Assembly (NCBI GenBank): GCA_030679805.1
Contig: JAUXST010000429.1
Coordinates: forward strand, 1 to 12,578
DNA: 12,578 nucleotides
Direction: 5' to 3'
DNA from: Reyranella sp.
Lineage (GTDB): Bacteria > Pseudomonadota > Alphaproteobacteria > Reyranellales > Reyranellaceae
Below, piece by piece: positions 1 through 6,952 of the stretch; position 1 is the stretch's first letter; each line of letters begins with the position of its first letter. Below the pieces are notes generated by a model. It ran no database searches, was not told the origin of the DNA, and saw nothing but the letters and a program-made list of their open reading frames with translations. The translations under genes were made by a program, and so were the position numbers.

Positions 1-1
1 C

Positions 2-589
2 ACCGCTGCAGGCGGCAAGGCCGTGCACAAGGTGACCGATGTCCGCCACCGGAGCGATCTTGAAGCGCTCGTCGCATTGGCAATTGAGCATGGCGGCAGG
101 CTCGACGTCATTGTGAACAATGCCGGGATTGGGCCCATATCCCGTTTCGATGCGCTGCGCGTCGAGGACTGGGACGCCATGATCGACGTCAATCTGCGTG
201 GCACGCTCTACGGCATCGCTGCGGCGTTGCCCGTCTTCCAGCGTCAACAGTCGGGCCACGTCATCAACATCGTCTCGACCGCGGGCATCAAAATCCTCCC
301 CACCATGGGTGTGTATGCCGCGACCAAGAACGCAGTGCGGACCATTAGCGAAGCCTTGAGGCAGGAAGCAGGACCGCATCTGAGGGTCACCGAGGTTTCG
401 CCGGGGATGATCTCGACCGACTTTGCAAGCTCGATAACCGATCCCGCCGTGAAGTCGGCGATTGGAGAACGCGTTTCCAATGTTGCCATCCCACCAGCGT
501 CGATCGCTCGGGGCATCGCCTACGCGATCGAGCAGTCGGCCGATGTGGACGTCGGCAGCATTGTCATACGACCGACAGCCCAAGACTGA
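2..589 (+). CDS. Short-chain dehydrogenase/reductase, 5'-truncated by window edge
   Basis: This is an NAD(P)-dependent oxidoreductase of the classical SDR family; its substrate cannot be told. The frame is open from base 2 and the first visible residues (TAAGGKAVHKVTD) match the stretch after the second Rossmann strand, so the start codon and the glycine-rich cofactor motif lie outside the window. The GTG at 23 is internal, not a start. Visible motifs are NNAG (nt 116-127), and the catalytic tetrad Asn (nt 191-193), Ser in INIVSTAG (nt 275-277), Tyr in YAATK (nt 314-316) and Lys (nt 326-328). A PG motif follows in SPGMISTDF. About 195 codons remain of a usual 240-250. It ends about 170 nt before the 3' end of a convergent tRNA-Ser gene and has no clear functional partner here. 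Family is certain, function unknown. Confidence 0.93.
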   Translation, partial: TAAGGKAVHKVTDVRHRSDLEALVALAIEHGGRLDVIVNNAGIGPISRFDALRVEDWDAMIDVNLRGTLYGIAAALPVFQRQQSGHVINIVSTAGIKILPTMGVYAATKNAVRTISEALRQEAGPHLRVTEVSPGMISTDFASSITDPAVKSAIGERVSNVAIPPASIARGIAYAIEQSADVDVGSIVIRPTAQD

Positions 590-762
590 ACGGTTTCGGG
601 TGGCTCCTCGGCCTTGGTCAATAACCGTCCATTGGCGACTCCTGCCGGTACCGGGCAGGCTGGACGTCGTGGTCGTTATCCGCGTTGGAAGCCCATGCGG
701 CATCGGCGGTGATTGAGTAGTCATTACGCGCGATATCGCACTGTAGCGTGAAATCGGCGGTG

Positions 763-852
763 TGGCGGATGGGGTGGGATTCGAACCCACGGTGAGCGTG
801 AACCCACGCCGGTTTTCAAGACCGGTGCCTTAAACCGCTCGGCCACCCATCC
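763..852 (-). tRNA. tRNA-Ser(UGA): tRNA-Ser (anticodon UGA), CCA encoded
   Basis: On the minus strand the sequence folds as a class II tRNA. The 7-bp acceptor stem pairs GGATGGG (852-846) with CCCATCC (773-767). A discriminator G (766) and an encoded CCA (765-763) follow. The D arm carries GGCCGAGCGGTTTAAGGC. The anticodon stem pairs CCGGT with ACCGG around loop CTTGAAA, giving anticodon TGA (818-816), which reads UCA serine codons. A long variable arm, as expected for serine, precedes the T arm GTGGG-TTCGAAT-CCCAC. Length is 90 nt including CCA. It lies 60 nt downstream of the minus-strand cyanophycinase-like gene. Confidence 0.97.
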
Positions 853-911
853 AGCACGAAGAATTCAATAGCTTGGGCGAGCCCGGTCGACAACGAGAAC
901 GGAACCGTGTT

Positions 912-1730
912 TCAGGGCGATCCGGCCCGCACCGACCAGGTCGGCAGATCGAAGCAGGCTCCCTGCTTCAGCACATAGTATGAGCGACCTTCGTGCGCCG
1001 CACCGTCAGTGATGGCGACCAAGCTGGGGCCGACCACCGAAATGGAATTGCCGCGCACGAGGATTGCGGTGCCCTCGTCGATACCGATGCCCAGTATCTC
1101 CGGATGCACGGCGACGAGCCGCGCCAGATCGCTTTCGCGACCACGCACGACGATGTGCTGGTCGATGGCGACGTTGCGCAGGAAACCGAACCCGCGCTCG
1201 TGGCCGGGCGACATCAGCACCGTATTGCCGGAGGGCGAACCGCGGACGAGATAGGAACCCATGATGCTGGCACCGGCCGAGGAGCCGGCGATCAGCCCGC
1301 CGCGCACCAGCAGTTCATGCAGCGCCCGCTCGGTCCGGGTGCCGCCATAGATATCCGCCAGGCGCCATTGCCGGCCGCCCGTGATCCACACCGCAGTCGC
1401 ACTCGCCAAGGGGGCGGCGAATGCATCGCTGTCGGCGGTTGCGCGGTCTTCGGTGTGCAGGATGGAGTAGGGTCCGCCCTCCCTGATGAGTTGCTGCACC
1501 GTCGACGTCGCGAGCTTGCGGTCGCTTTGGGCACTCGGGATGACGACCCAGCGCGCGGACGCACCACCGGAATGACGCTGCGCGACCGCGACGACCGCCG
1601 ACGAAGTGGTTCCGCCACCGACGATTAACAAGGTGCCGCTGGCCGGGCCGGAGGATTTCGGTTCGGCGGCAACGCTGGTCCCGGCCCGAAGCGCGAGCGG
1701 CATTGAAAGTAGGGCACGGCGGCCGATCAT
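912..1730 (-). CDS. Exported cyanophycinase-like peptidase (family S51)
   Basis: Cyanophycinases cut the beta-Asp-Arg storage polymer cyanophycin into dipeptides. This 272-residue protein has the S51 architecture: a glycine-rich strand (LLIVGGG), GGRQ (residues 118-121), the nucleophile elbow GSSAG with Ser151, then IDQH with His192 and GIGIDE with Glu219 as the other likely triad members. The start MIGRR is chosen because GGAGA sits 5 nt upstream and a signal peptide (hydrophobic LLSMPLAL, cleavage near VAA) follows at once; the frame also stays open to an ATG at 1835, but that would bury the signal. Export suggests an extracellular or periplasmic enzyme acting on external polymer or another isoaspartyl-type peptide. 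No cyanophycin synthetase is in the window. Two positions differ from what I recall of characterised cyanophycinase: Arg for Asp in GGDQ, and Asp201 where the last of three substrate-binding arginines would be. The fold is firm; the substrate is open. Confidence 0.88.
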   Translation of the reverse strand: MIGRRALLSMPLALRAGTSVAAEPKSSGPASGTLLIVGGGTTSSAVVAVAQRHSGGASARWVVIPSAQSDRKLATSTVQQLIREGGPYSILHTEDRATADSDAFAAPLASATAVWITGGRQWRLADIYGGTRTERALHELLVRGGLIAGSSAGASIMGSYLVRGSPSGNTVLMSPGHERGFGFLRNVAIDQHIVVRGRESDLARLVAVHPEILGIGIDEGTAILVRGNSISVVGPSLVAITDGAAHEGRSYYVLKQGACFDLPTWSVRAGSP

Positions 1731-1735
1731 CACTG

Positions 1736-1740
1736 TCTCC
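1736..1740 (-). promoter_or_regulatory. Shine-Dalgarno of the cyanophycinase-like gene
   Basis: On the minus strand GGAGA is followed by 5 nt (CAGTG) and ATG at 1730. It decides between the internal start at 1730 and the longer open frame starting at 1835. Confidence 0.65.
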
Positions 1741-1813
1741 GATGTGCACGACTTGCCGGCGACCCTCGACCGTCGTTCGGATCGAGTCAAATGAAGCCGA
1801 GGGAGAGACGACG

Positions 1814-1825
1814 CATCGGCCGATG
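1814..1825. repeat. 12-bp perfect palindrome in divergent intergenic region
   Basis: CATCGGCCGATG is its own reverse complement and lies between the divergent cyanophycinase-like and lytic transglycosylase genes (intergenic 1731-1914). It could be a regulator binding site, but short GC palindromes also arise by chance. No bound protein can be named. Confidence 0.35.
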
Positions 1826-1852
1826 GTCGCCACAAATATTGCGTATTCCGTC

Positions 1853-1866
1853 GATACTTAGGTATC
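1853..1866. repeat. Inverted repeat GATAC-ttag-GTATC upstream of lytic transglycosylase
   Basis: Two 5-bp arms separated by 4 nt lie about 50 nt before the ATG at 1915, in the local AT-richer part of the intergenic region. TTGCGT (1839-1844) lies 17 nt before GTATCT (1862-1867), so this dyad may overlap a weak promoter for the plus-strand run. Both readings are tentative. Confidence 0.3.
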
Positions 1867-1914
1867 TTTCCTCATCCGTCATTCAAATCCAGCCCCGTGC
1901 CCTCTCCCATAACC

Positions 1915-2787
1915 ATGATCGGTCGACGACTTCTCTGCACCATGGCAGTGCTCGGCTCCGCGCCGGCACTGGCCCAGACGGCCGACGGCAAGTTCGCGGC
2001 CTGGCTGCGCGGCGTGCGCGCGGAGGCCGCGCGTGCCGGCGTCGACCAGGCCACGCTCGATGCCGCGCTCGAGGGCATCGAGGAAATCCCGCGGGTCCTC
2101 GAACTCGCGCGCAATCAGCCTGAATTCAAAATGACCTTCGAGCGATACCTGGAGATCGTCGTCTCTCCGGAAAGGGTGAGGCGTGGCCGGACGCTTCTTA
2201 CCGAAAACCGGAATGAGATCGACCGCTTTGCAGCACCCGTCGGCGTTCCCGCGTCGGCCGTCGTCGCGCTATGGGGGATCGAGAGCAATTACGGCACCCG
2301 GCTTGGCGACTTCGAGGTCGTGCCGGCGCTCGCGACCTTGGCCTACAATGGCTTTCGCGCTCAGTTCTTCCGTGCGCAGCTCATCGCGGCACTGAAGATC
2401 CTGTCGCAGGGCCACATTGGATTGCATGCGATGAAGGGATCCTGGGCCGGCGCACTGGGTCAGTGCCAGTTCATCCCGACGAGCTTCATTGCCTACGCCG
2501 CCGACGGCGATGGCGACGGCCGGATGGACATCTGGACCAACAAGGCCGACGTGTTCGCTTCGATCGTGAACTACCTGCATCGCGTCGGCTGGCGCGCGGG
2601 CGTTGGTTGGGGCGAGGAAGTGCCAGCAGGGACGGCAGCGGGGCAGGGTGGCCGCATCGTCCGCCCTGCAGGAGCGGGAGGGCCCGCGTTCCGCACCACC
2701 CAGAATTTTCAGGCCATCCTGCGATGGAACCAATCGGACTTTTTCGCCCTCGCGGTCGGCCTCCTTTCCGACCAAATCGCCGCATGA
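1915..2787 (+). CDS. Lytic murein transglycosylase, MltB/GH103 (SLT_2) type
   Basis: It cleaves the MurNAc-GlcNAc bond of peptidoglycan with formation of 1,6-anhydro-MurNAc, in the periplasm. With the ATG at 1915 it has 290 residues: a signal peptide (MIGRR, hydrophobic LCTMAVLGSAPALA, cleavage near ALA-Q), then one catalytic domain. Catalytic Glu123 is in WGIESNYGT, and the family signature SWAGALGQCQF lies at about 176-186. The DGDGDGRMDIW loop at about 197-207 matches the metal-binding-like loop seen in MltB. A GTG at 1897 would add six residues before the same signal; neither start has a clear ribosome binding site. There is no lipobox, unlike E. coli MltB, and no C-terminal PG_binding_1 domain, so it is probably soluble. 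It is 40 nt upstream of rlpA and probably contributes to the same wall-remodelling programme. Confidence 0.93.
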   Translation: MIGRRLLCTMAVLGSAPALAQTADGKFAAWLRGVRAEAARAGVDQATLDAALEGIEEIPRVLELARNQPEFKMTFERYLEIVVSPERVRRGRTLLTENRNEIDRFAAPVGVPASAVVALWGIESNYGTRLGDFEVVPALATLAYNGFRAQFFRAQLIAALKILSQGHIGLHAMKGSWAGALGQCQFIPTSFIAYAADGDGDGRMDIWTNKADVFASIVNYLHRVGWRAGVGWGEEVPAGTAAGQGGRIVRPAGAGGPAFRTTQNFQAILRWNQSDFFALAVGLLSDQIAA

Positions 2788-2827
2788 CGCTTGAAAGGCG
2801 GGGTGGCTCCACCTGCTGCCCAAGATC

Positions 2828-3835
2828 ATGTATGATATTCGCGTCATGCGGCTAGACCTAGTAAGCTTTCGTTCCAACTCCGTGCCGCTGGCTCGTGCAT
2901 GCGGTGCGGCAATGATGATCGCCTGCCTCAGCGCCTGCGGCTCCACGCCGGGCGGCAAGGCGACAACGACGGCCCAGCGGGGCACTTACAAGATCGGCAC
3001 GCCTTATAAAATCGATGGTGTCCTGTACACACCGAAGGAAGAGTTCAACCACGTCGAAACCGGCGTGGCCTCCTGGTACGGGCCCGGATTCCATGGCAAG
3101 TCGACGGCCAACGGCGAACGCTACGATCAGGCCGACCGCACCGCGGCCCATCGTACCTTGCAGATGCCTTCGATTGTCCGGGTGACCAACCTCTCAAACG
3201 GTGCCTCAACCGTGGTCCGGATCAACGACCGCGGCCCGTACGCAAGCAATCGGGTGATCGACTTGTCGCGAACCGCCGCCCAGGAACTCGACATCGTCCG
3301 CAATGGCACCGCGCGGGTGCGGATCGAGCAGCTCCAGGCCGAAAGCCTGGCTGTGAAGGACGTGGCAATCAACGGCGGCGGCCCGGCTGAACAGCACGAC
3401 GCGCTGGCCCAACTGTCTTCCGGGAAGCGGGCGCCGCCGCAGCAGGCCATGGCGACGGTGCCGCCCGCGGCGCCTCCGCCTACCCAGATTCAGGCAAGCT
3501 GGCCGGATAATCCGCGCAGCCCTGCCGTCGCACAGGAGTCGGCGCCCTCGGGAAAGGGTGGCCCTACGATCGCCAGTCTCGTAACGGCGTCTCCGCCTGC
3601 CTCGGGAGGCGGCTTCTACGTTCAGACTGGCTCCTTTTCGACTGCCGAGAATGCCGAGCGACAGCGTGGGGCGGTGCGCAGTTACGGATTTTCGGAGATT
3701 TCCCAGGCCTCAGCCGCCGGGCGCGAGGTTTATCGCGTCAGGCTGGGACCCTATACCACCTCGGATGCCGCCGGCATTGTCGCCGATCGGCTGAAGCGTT
3801 CAGGCTATGGTGATGCCCGTGTTATTTCAGATTGA
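2828..3835 (+). CDS. rlpA: Septal ring lytic transglycosylase RlpA (lipoprotein, DPBB + SPOR)
   Basis: RlpA cuts glycan strands lacking stem peptides and helps daughter-cell separation. The 335-residue protein has a lipoprotein signal with lipobox LSAC (Cys37), a double-psi beta-barrel at about 77-170, a Pro/Ala/Gln-rich linker at about 180-260 and a C-terminal SPOR domain (261-334, starting GGFYVQTGSF) that binds denuded septal glycan. Residues Glu97 (NGERYD), His108 (AAHRT) and Asp134 (INDRGPY) have exactly the spacing of the catalytic Glu120, His131 and Asp157 of Pseudomonas RlpA, so the enzyme is probably active and not just structural. A second in-frame ATG at 2846 would give a shorter signal peptide; no strong ribosome binding site favours either. 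The next gene starts inside its last codons. Confidence 0.95.
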   Translation: MYDIRVMRLDLVSFRSNSVPLARACGAAMMIACLSACGSTPGGKATTTAQRGTYKIGTPYKIDGVLYTPKEEFNHVETGVASWYGPGFHGKSTANGERYDQADRTAAHRTLQMPSIVRVTNLSNGASTVVRINDRGPYASNRVIDLSRTAAQELDIVRNGTARVRIEQLQAESLAVKDVAINGGGPAEQHDALAQLSSGKRAPPQQAMATVPPAAPPPTQIQASWPDNPRSPAVAQESAPSGKGGPTIASLVTASPPASGGGFYVQTGSFSTAENAERQRGAVRSYGFSEISQASAAGREVYRVRLGPYTTSDAAGIVADRLKRSGYGDARVISD

Positions 3836-5117
3836 TCGGCTGCGCCCTCTCGTAGCGTTTTTCGCAGCGGCTGTCGTCCTGACCGGCACCGCGATGACGG
3901 CCCATGCCCAGCAACAGGAACAGCCGCGACGGCAGCAGACGCAGCCGCAAAAGCCCGCCGCTAGGCCGAAACCTCCAGCGACTTCCGCAACCAAGCCTGC
4001 AACGCCCCCTGCCGCGGCAAAACTCGAAGCCCTGCCGCCTTCGCAGGTCGGCATCGGCACGCTTGCCCAATTCGCTTTCATGGTGGATCCGCAGACCTCG
4101 TCTGTCTTGCTGTTCAAGGACGCCGACAAGCCGATGCATCCGTCGTCGATGGCGAAGATGATGACCATCTACATCGTCTTCGAGGAGCTTGCCGCGGGCC
4201 GGATCAAGCTCGACACGCGCTTCCGGGTGAGCGAGCGAGCGCGAAACATGGGCGGCTCGCGGATGTTCGTCGAACTGGGAAGCGAAGTGACGGTCGAGGA
4301 TCTGATCAAGGGCATGATCGTCCTGTCGGGCAACGATGCCTGCGTCGTGATCGCCGAAGGACTCGCTGGCAACGAGGACAGTTTCGCCGAACGCATGAAC
4401 AAGCGCGCCCGCGAACTGGGACTCGTCAAGACTGTCTTCAAGAATGCCTCGGGCTGGCCGGCCGAAGGACAGTATTCGACGGCAAGGGACCTTGCCGTGC
4501 TGGCATGGCGGACGATCGACGACTTCCCGAAACTTTACCGCTACTACGCGGAGATCAACTGGACCTACAACAACATCCGGCAGGACAATCGCAATCGCCT
4601 GCTGAAGATCACTCCGGGCACCGATGGTCTGAAGACCGGCCACACCGAGGAGGGCGGCTACGGTCAGGCAACGTCGGCAATACGAGACGGGCGTCGCCTC
4701 ATCCTCGTGGTCAATGGTCTCACCTCCATGGCCGAGCGCGCACAGGAGACGTCGCGGTTGATGGAATGGGGATTCCGCGAATTCACCAACACGACGATCT
4801 TCCGCGCTGGCGACATGGTGGTGGAGGCGCCCGTCTGGCTCGGGGCACAGGACAAGGTACCGCTGGTCGTGGGACGCGCCGTCCTGATCACGACGCCCAC
4901 CGGGCAGGCTGCGTCGCCACGCGTGGTGGCGCGCTATGACGGGCCGCTGCCGGCACCACTCGTGAAGGGCACCAAGATCGGCACCGCCGCGGTGACGCTC
5001 CCCGACGGCAGGGTCATCGAATATCCCCTCGAAGTCGGCACCGACGTGGCCCGCATGGGCGTGATCGGCCGCGTGACGGCCATGATCCAGCATTATCTGT
5101 TCGGCTGGCTGTCGTGA
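3807..5117 (+). CDS. D-alanyl-D-alanine carboxypeptidase, S11/PBP5-6 type
   Basis: A low-molecular-mass penicillin-binding protein that removes the terminal D-Ala from pentapeptide stems and so limits cross-linking. The 436-residue protein has a signal peptide (LRPLVAFFAAAVVL, cleavage near AHA-Q) and a long Gln/Pro/Ala-rich linker at about 35-72. The S11 domain follows with all three penicillin-binding motifs: SMAK (Ser114, Lys117), SGN (174-176) and KTG (276-278). A C-terminal beta domain (about 340-415) follows, and the end, RVTAMIQHYLFGWLS, could form an amphipathic membrane-associating helix as in PBP5. The ATG at 3807 overlaps rlpA by 29 nt; the ATG at 3813 is better placed after AGG (3802-3804) and may be the real start. 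The overlap implies translational coupling to rlpA. The 3' end overlaps tmk by 4 nt. Confidence 0.94.
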   Translation: MVMPVLFQIDRLRPLVAFFAAAVVLTGTAMTAHAQQQEQPRRQQTQPQKPAARPKPPATSATKPATPPAAAKLEALPPSQVGIGTLAQFAFMVDPQTSSVLLFKDADKPMHPSSMAKMMTIYIVFEELAAGRIKLDTRFRVSERARNMGGSRMFVELGSEVTVEDLIKGMIVLSGNDACVVIAEGLAGNEDSFAERMNKRARELGLVKTVFKNASGWPAEGQYSTARDLAVLAWRTIDDFPKLYRYYAEINWTYNNIRQDNRNRLLKITPGTDGLKTGHTEEGGYGQATSAIRDGRRLILVVNGLTSMAERAQETSRLMEWGFREFTNTTIFRAGDMVVEAPVWLGAQDKVPLVVGRAVLITTPTGQAASPRVVARYDGPLPAPLVKGTKIGTAAVTLPDGRVIEYPLEVGTDVARMGVIGRVTAMIQHYLFGWLS

Positions 5118-5752
5118 CCGCCCCCACCTCGGGGCGTTTCATCACGTTGGAAGGCGGCGAGGGGGCGGGGAAGTCCACCCAGATTGCCCGTCTCAAGGGG
5201 AAGCTGGAACAGGGTGGCCATACCGTCGTCGCCACCCGCGAGCCTGGCGGCGCGCCGGGAGCGGAGATGGTGCGCAAGCTTCTGGTGGAAGGGCCCGCCG
5301 AGCGCTGGGACGGCACGACCGAGGCATTGCTCCATTTCGCAGCCCGACGGGACCATCTGCGGTCGACCGTATGGCCGGCGTTGAAGCGGGGTGCCTGGGT
5401 GATCAGTGACCGCTTTGCCGATTCGACAGTCGCCTATCAGGGCTATGGATACGGCGTCGACCGCGCCATGCTGCGCAAGCTATACAGCATCGCGGTCGGC
5501 GACTTTCGCCCCGATCTCACGTTGGTCCTCGACCTTCCCGTCGAGATCGGCCTTGGCCGGGCCGCCGCGCGGCGCGGCAGCGAAACGCGTTATGAAGGCC
5601 TTCCGACCGACTTTCACGGCCGTGTGCGCGCCGGCTTCCTCGAGACCGCCGCGGCCGATCCAGGGCGCTGCGTCGTGATCGACGGCACTCAAGACATCGA
5701 AGCCGTCGCCGCCGCGATCGCCGCGGCCGTTCACGAACGGCTGGGAGGTTGA
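5114..5752 (+). CDS. tmk: Thymidylate kinase (dTMP kinase)
   Basis: Phosphorylates dTMP to dTDP with ATP, an essential step to dTTP. The protein has 212 residues, normal for the family. It shows the P-loop GGEGAGKST (14-22), the REPGG substrate motif (42-46), the DR motif in SDRFADSTVAYQG (Asp99, Arg100) and an arginine-rich lid near RRGSETRYE. The start is a GTG in a GTGA overlap with the stop codon of the carboxypeptidase gene, the usual sign of translational coupling. tmk followed by holB is a common bacterial pair linking dTTP supply and the replicase. Confidence 0.97.
   Translation: MTAPTSGRFITLEGGEGAGKSTQIARLKGKLEQGGHTVVATREPGGAPGAEMVRKLLVEGPAERWDGTTEALLHFAARRDHLRSTVWPALKRGAWVISDRFADSTVAYQGYGYGVDRAMLRKLYSIAVGDFRPDLTLVLDLPVEIGLGRAAARRGSETRYEGLPTDFHGRVRAGFLETAAADPGRCVVIDGTQDIEAVAAAIAAAVHERLGG
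5743..5748 (+). promoter_or_regulatory. Strong Shine-Dalgarno of holB inside tmk end
   Basis: GGGAGG lies 8 nt before the ATG at 5757 and within the last codons of tmk. It fixes the holB start and shows that holB has its own ribosome entry despite the 4-nt gap. Confidence 0.8.
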
Positions 5753-5756
5753 CGCG

Positions 5757-6887
5757 ATGGCCAGAGGCAAGGCGAGCGCGGATCCAGCCGAACTCGAGAA
5801 GCTGGAATGGCCGTACGAGTGGGCGCCGCCATGGCGCAGCCAGCGGCTGGTCGGTCATGACGATGCGGAAAAGACCATGCTGGCCGCACAGCAAAGCGGA
5901 CGCCTGCATCACGCTTGGCTGCTGACCGGCCCGCGCGGCATCGGCAAGGCGACCCTCGCCTGGCGCTTTGCGCGTTTCCTTCTGTGCGGCCAGCAGCAAG
6001 GCGGCCTGTTCGGTGACGGACCGGCAGACCTCGAGGTTGCAGCGGATGCCCCGGGAAGAGCGCTGGTCGATGCACGCTCGCATCCGGACCTGTTTCATCT
6101 GCGGCGTTCGCTCAATCCCGATACCGGCCGCATGCGCGCCGAAATCGCCGTCGACGACGTGCGCGGGCTCGGGGCCTTTATGCACATGACTCCGGCGATG
6201 GGAAAATGGCGTGTCGCCATCATCGATTCCGCCGATGAGATGAACCGCAACAGCGCTAATGCGGTCCTGAAGATCCTCGAGGAGCCGCCGCCCAATGCCG
6301 TCCTGCTGATCGTGGCGCACGCGCCGGGGCGCCTGCTGCCAACGATCCGCTCGCGCTGCCGCCGGCTGGCGCTCCAGCCACTGACCGACGAGACCGTCGT
6401 GCGCCTGCTCGGCGACTACGCGCCGGATACCAAGCCGGAGGAGAGGATCGCCTTGGCGTGCCTGGCCGAGGGCAGCATCGGACGCGCCCTTGAGCTTGCC
6501 GGCGCCGGCAGCCTCGAACTCTATCGCGAGATGGTCGAGGTGCTGGCGACATTGCCCGAGCTCGACATGCCGCGCCTGCATGCCTTCGCGGAGCGCTTCG
6601 CCAAGCGCGGCGAGGAGGCCAATGCCGATTGGCGCTCGCTCAACTACCTGTTCGACGGCTGGCTGAAGGGCCTCGCGCGGCATTGGGCCCTGGGGGCGGA
6701 AGCTGCAGCCGTCGTGCCGTCAGAAAGCGGCCTGAACGGGCGTTTGCTCGCCGCCGCCAGCCTTGATCGCTGGATGGAGGCATGGGAAAAGGTCGCCTAC
6801 CTCTTGTCCCGTGCCGATGCCGTCAATCTGGACCGCAAGCAGACGGTGCTCGGCAGTTTCCTGGCTCTGCAAACGGCGATGCGCTGA
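5757..6887 (+). CDS. holB: DNA polymerase III subunit delta' (clamp loader)
   Basis: A structural subunit of the clamp loader that opens the beta sliding clamp. The 376-residue protein has an AAA+ core with a Walker-A-like GPRGIGKAT (58-66; Ala65 sits where Ser/Thr usually follows the Lys), a Walker-B-like VAIIDSADEMN (about 153-163), the sequence SANAVLKILEEPP (about 166-178), and the SRC arginine-finger motif in TIRSRCRRL (199-201). The four-cysteine zinc module of E. coli delta' is absent: the region between the Walker A helix and SHPDLF has only Cys77. I recall this as normal for alphaproteobacteria. The C-terminal third is the helical collar domain. The intergenic gap after it (65 nt) is the largest in the run from rlpA to the hydrolase gene. 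Confidence 0.93.
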   Translation: MARGKASADPAELEKLEWPYEWAPPWRSQRLVGHDDAEKTMLAAQQSGRLHHAWLLTGPRGIGKATLAWRFARFLLCGQQQGGLFGDGPADLEVAADAPGRALVDARSHPDLFHLRRSLNPDTGRMRAEIAVDDVRGLGAFMHMTPAMGKWRVAIIDSADEMNRNSANAVLKILEEPPPNAVLLIVAHAPGRLLPTIRSRCRRLALQPLTDETVVRLLGDYAPDTKPEERIALACLAEGSIGRALELAGAGSLELYREMVEVLATLPELDMPRLHAFAERFAKRGEEANADWRSLNYLFDGWLKGLARHWALGAEAAAVVPSESGLNGRLLAAASLDRWMEAWEKVAYLLSRADAVNLDRKQTVLGSFLALQTAMR

Positions 6888-6901
6888 AGCGCTGAACCCG
6901 G

Positions 6902-6917
6902 CGCTCCCGGAGGAGCG
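6902..6917 (+). other. Small hairpin between holB and metG
   Basis: CGCTCC and GGAGCG form a 6-bp stem with a CGGA loop. No T-run follows, so it is not a standard intrinsic terminator. It may only tune mRNA stability or be chance. Confidence 0.25.
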
Positions 6918-6952
6918 TCACGGGAGAGGCGACAGTTCGGAGTTCAGTCATC

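Noticed and set aside
641..659. Hairpin CCTGCC/GGCAGG downstream of the SDR gene as a terminator
   Set aside because: The stem is only 6 bp and no T-run follows, so it is not a convincing intrinsic terminator.
462..716. Plus-strand open frame after the SDR gene
   Set aside because: Starts inside the SDR gene in another frame, has no ribosome binding site and no protein-like pattern. The 590-762 stretch appears non-coding.
2501..2525. Short GAC/GGC repeat as tandem repeat
   Set aside because: It encodes the DGDGDGR metal-binding-like loop of the MltB-type domain, a known family feature.
3822..5093. Long minus-strand open frame (423 codons) opposite the carboxypeptidase gene
   Set aside because: It mirrors a gene with all S11 motifs; its translation is rich in His, Arg and Asp with no recognisable domain, as expected from GC-rich antisense.
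5940..6100. Missing zinc cysteines in delta' as a sign of decay
   Set aside because: The frame is intact, the other AAA+ motifs and SRC are present, and zinc-less delta' is, to my knowledge, usual in alphaproteobacteria.
5517..6683. Long minus-strand open frame (388 codons) opposite tmk and holB
   Set aside because: Spans two real genes in antisense, and its translation is Arg/Gln/Ala-rich without motifs.
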